From positions 58,113 through 122,112 of the forward strand of contig CAYOPN010000001.1 in assembly GCA_964405835.1 (NCBI GenBank): DNA of 64,000 nucleotides, read 5' to 3'. The stretch is from JAJVIP01 sp964405835. GTDB lineage: Bacteria > Elusimicrobiota > Elusimicrobia > F11. The position numbers and the translations under genes are program-made. Shown here in pieces: positions 41,501 through 44,500 of the stretch; position 1 is the stretch's first letter; every line of letters starts with the position of its first letter. Under the pieces are notes generated by a model. The model did no database searches. It was not told the origin of the DNA and saw only the letters and a list, made by a program, of their open reading frames with translations.

Positions 41501-44500
41501 CTGGTCCAGGAACTGCTCGGGACCGTATAGGTCCAGGTCGGCGGCGACGCAAAATTTGCGCTTTGCCAGCCGGTGATGCTGGTGCTGGCCACCCAAATCA
41601 AACCGTTCCACACCAAATGGCTAGATGAATTGCTGGTGTCTTTAAGACGAATTTCAACGCCGGTGGCCGTGGGATTGTTGGCGGTACCCGAGAGCGTGAC
41701 AAGACCGGATTTGTAATGCGGGTTGGTGTTTTCAGGTTTCTGAATAACAGAGACCGGCACTGGCGGGACCCAACTGAAGGAAATACGGTTCGTATTGGCG
41801 CCGGCCGATGTTGGCAGCGATTCGGCATTGGACGCAATGTCCACCGCCGCGGCCAGAATGTGATAATCGCCCGTCACCGGGAAGGTGGGCGTGGATGCCC
41901 CGCTCGCGATCCAGTTAATGGGGCTCCCTGCCGAGGTTGTAGCCGCCACCCAATAATTGGAAGACGTGGAAGGCGCGTCCACCGGCAAACCCGCGGAGTC
42001 CGCCAAATTAAATGTGCCGGTGGTTGTTTTGTTCCACCAGGCGTTCTGCGTGACGCCGTAAAAAGCCAGCAACACGCGCGACACACCGGAAGGACCATTG
42101 TCTATGGCCGTTCCCGTTACATTGGCCAAGCTGGAAATGGATCCGCCATGGGGCGGGCCTGTAATAACCGAGGCCGGAGATGCAAAATCCGCTGAAAATA
42201 CAACGGTCGAGTACGACAGGTCAAAATTCAACGCCGTGTCGCGCGCGCGCGCGTTCGCTTCGTAAGTTTCACCGGTCGTCCAAGCCGCGGTGGACAACGT
42301 CCATGTCCAGGGACCACTGCCTGCGGGCGTCACGTTGTTCCACGTGTTCGAGGTTGCATCCACAACCCAGCTACCTGGCAAGCCGCCGCTGATATCCAAG
42401 AATCGATTGTCCGAATACCGGCGAACGCGCACCCGAACCTGGTTGACCACGCCCGCCCCGGTGTCCGACGCCGTTCCGGCAATATTTCCAGATTGAGAAA
42501 TATAACCCGCAGCTACCGGGAAAGTGATCCCGGTGTCAGGAGCGGTCGTATCGTAGACGAATGTTTTTGTCGATAATTGAATAGCCGATTGATTGTCCGC
42601 TTGATCTCTCGCTTTGGCACGCACATCATACGCCGTGTCGACCGTCCATTCTCCACCCGGCGGCATGGCGAAGGTAAACGGCTCGTCAATTTCATCAAAA
42701 GCACCGTCGTCGGCCGTGGCCGCTGGCCACGATGGCGAGGGTTCGGATCCATCCCACGCGCCGCCCGTCCAATACGATGTTGTGCCATTGGAGTTAAAGC
42801 GGCGAATCAAGACAGTGACATTTTGGAGTTTGCCCCCCGTATTATCTTCACCGGTTCCAAGAACGTTGGTAAGAACACTGCTGGTGTGGATTCCATTTAC
42901 GGGGGAACTAATAATAGCGCGAGGACGCTCCGGATCGGTGTCTTGATAACGATCCAGCGTAAAAGTAACGGTGGAAGGGCTCACTTCGATATTGCTTGCC
43001 CAATCTTTCCCACGGACAATGAACCGGATTTGTTTGCCTGAAAAACTGGTGAGAGAAGGAAGATTGATTGTCCACGTTCCACTGGCGCTGCTGACACCCG
43101 CAGCGGAGGTGAACGTGGTGGTAGACCAATAGGCCGAACTCGCTGGGTCCGCGATGTCCTCTTCTTCGTCTCCGGTGGAACCATTCCACGCACCTGTTTG
43201 CCAGTTGTACGTCACGTCGTCGGGCGCCGGGCGATAAAGGTGCACGTAAACGTTGCTGACCTGGCCGGGATTTAGGCCCGATGTTCCGATATCCGAGGCG
43301 GTGCCTTGCAGCGTGGTTAAAGAGGATCGATAACTATTATTGGAGACATTTGTTATCCGCGAAACGGGTTTCTCATTATCAAAAGTAAACTTGATCAGGG
43401 TTCCGCCCACTCCATCGGTTTCTTCGTTACCAGCAAAATCTTCGGCGCGAGAGCGGACCCAATATACTTGTCCATTATCAAAGGAAATGTGCGTCGTTGA
43501 AGTGGAGAAATTCGGAAGATTAGAAAATGCCGGAAACCAATTTTCCGATCCAAAAGCATTCCATCCATTAACACTCCAATACGTTCCATTGCCGGTTCCG
43601 ATGGCGCCCCCGCGTTTAATGTACATGTCCACGGATTGCACAATTCCAGGAGACGTGTCATCGGTCGGATCCGGCGGCTGCGCTCCTCCCAAACTGGTGA
43701 TGCTGTTATAGGCGCTGTTGTTCGTCAACGTGCCGGGGCCGCTGGCGTTACGATCATTTAACGTGGAAGTTGGGTCAATGGTATCGTATGTGAAAGTTTT
43801 TGACTGGTTGGAGGATGCAGAGTTGCCGCTGTTATTTAAAGCGTCGGTCGCCCGTACGGTCACTGTGTAATCAAGTCCGTTTTGGAACCCGATGCCGCCG
43901 GGCAACGTATAGCTCCAATTACTTCCGGAAACAAAGGCCCCGGCCACCCACGTTGAAGCCGCCACCCACGCCCCGGCACCATCTCCATCCCAATACCGCG
44001 TTCCGCCGCCGGTGCCACTGGAAATTTGGAATTCAACGCTGGCCACCGCAACTTGGTTGTCGCTAACACTCGCCGAGAGGGTAGTCAATGACATATTGCG
44101 ATAAGCTTCAGTGGGGTTGGTTACTTGTGCATTCGGAGCGAGAATATCCACGTTAAAGGTCGTCGATGATCGCGCCCCCGCAAATATGAATGTATCTTGG
44201 TAATTGCCCGCCGCATCCAATGCGCGAGTAACAAACAAAAATTGATCGTTGTTGTAACCGGAAAGATCGGGAGTCGTTATCGACCACGATGTGGACCACA
44301 TGGCGACATCCGGCCAATCCCCCGGCTCCGACCCCACCCATGCGCTTCCATTCCAATAAATATTATCTGTCACGTTCCACAGCTTGTATTCGATATTCGA
44401 AACGCCGGAAAATCCGTCGTAAAATCCGCCATAGGCTACGGTGGATGCGCCCACTTTTCCATTATTGGACGGCGTCGTGATCGTTGTTGTTGGTTTTCCC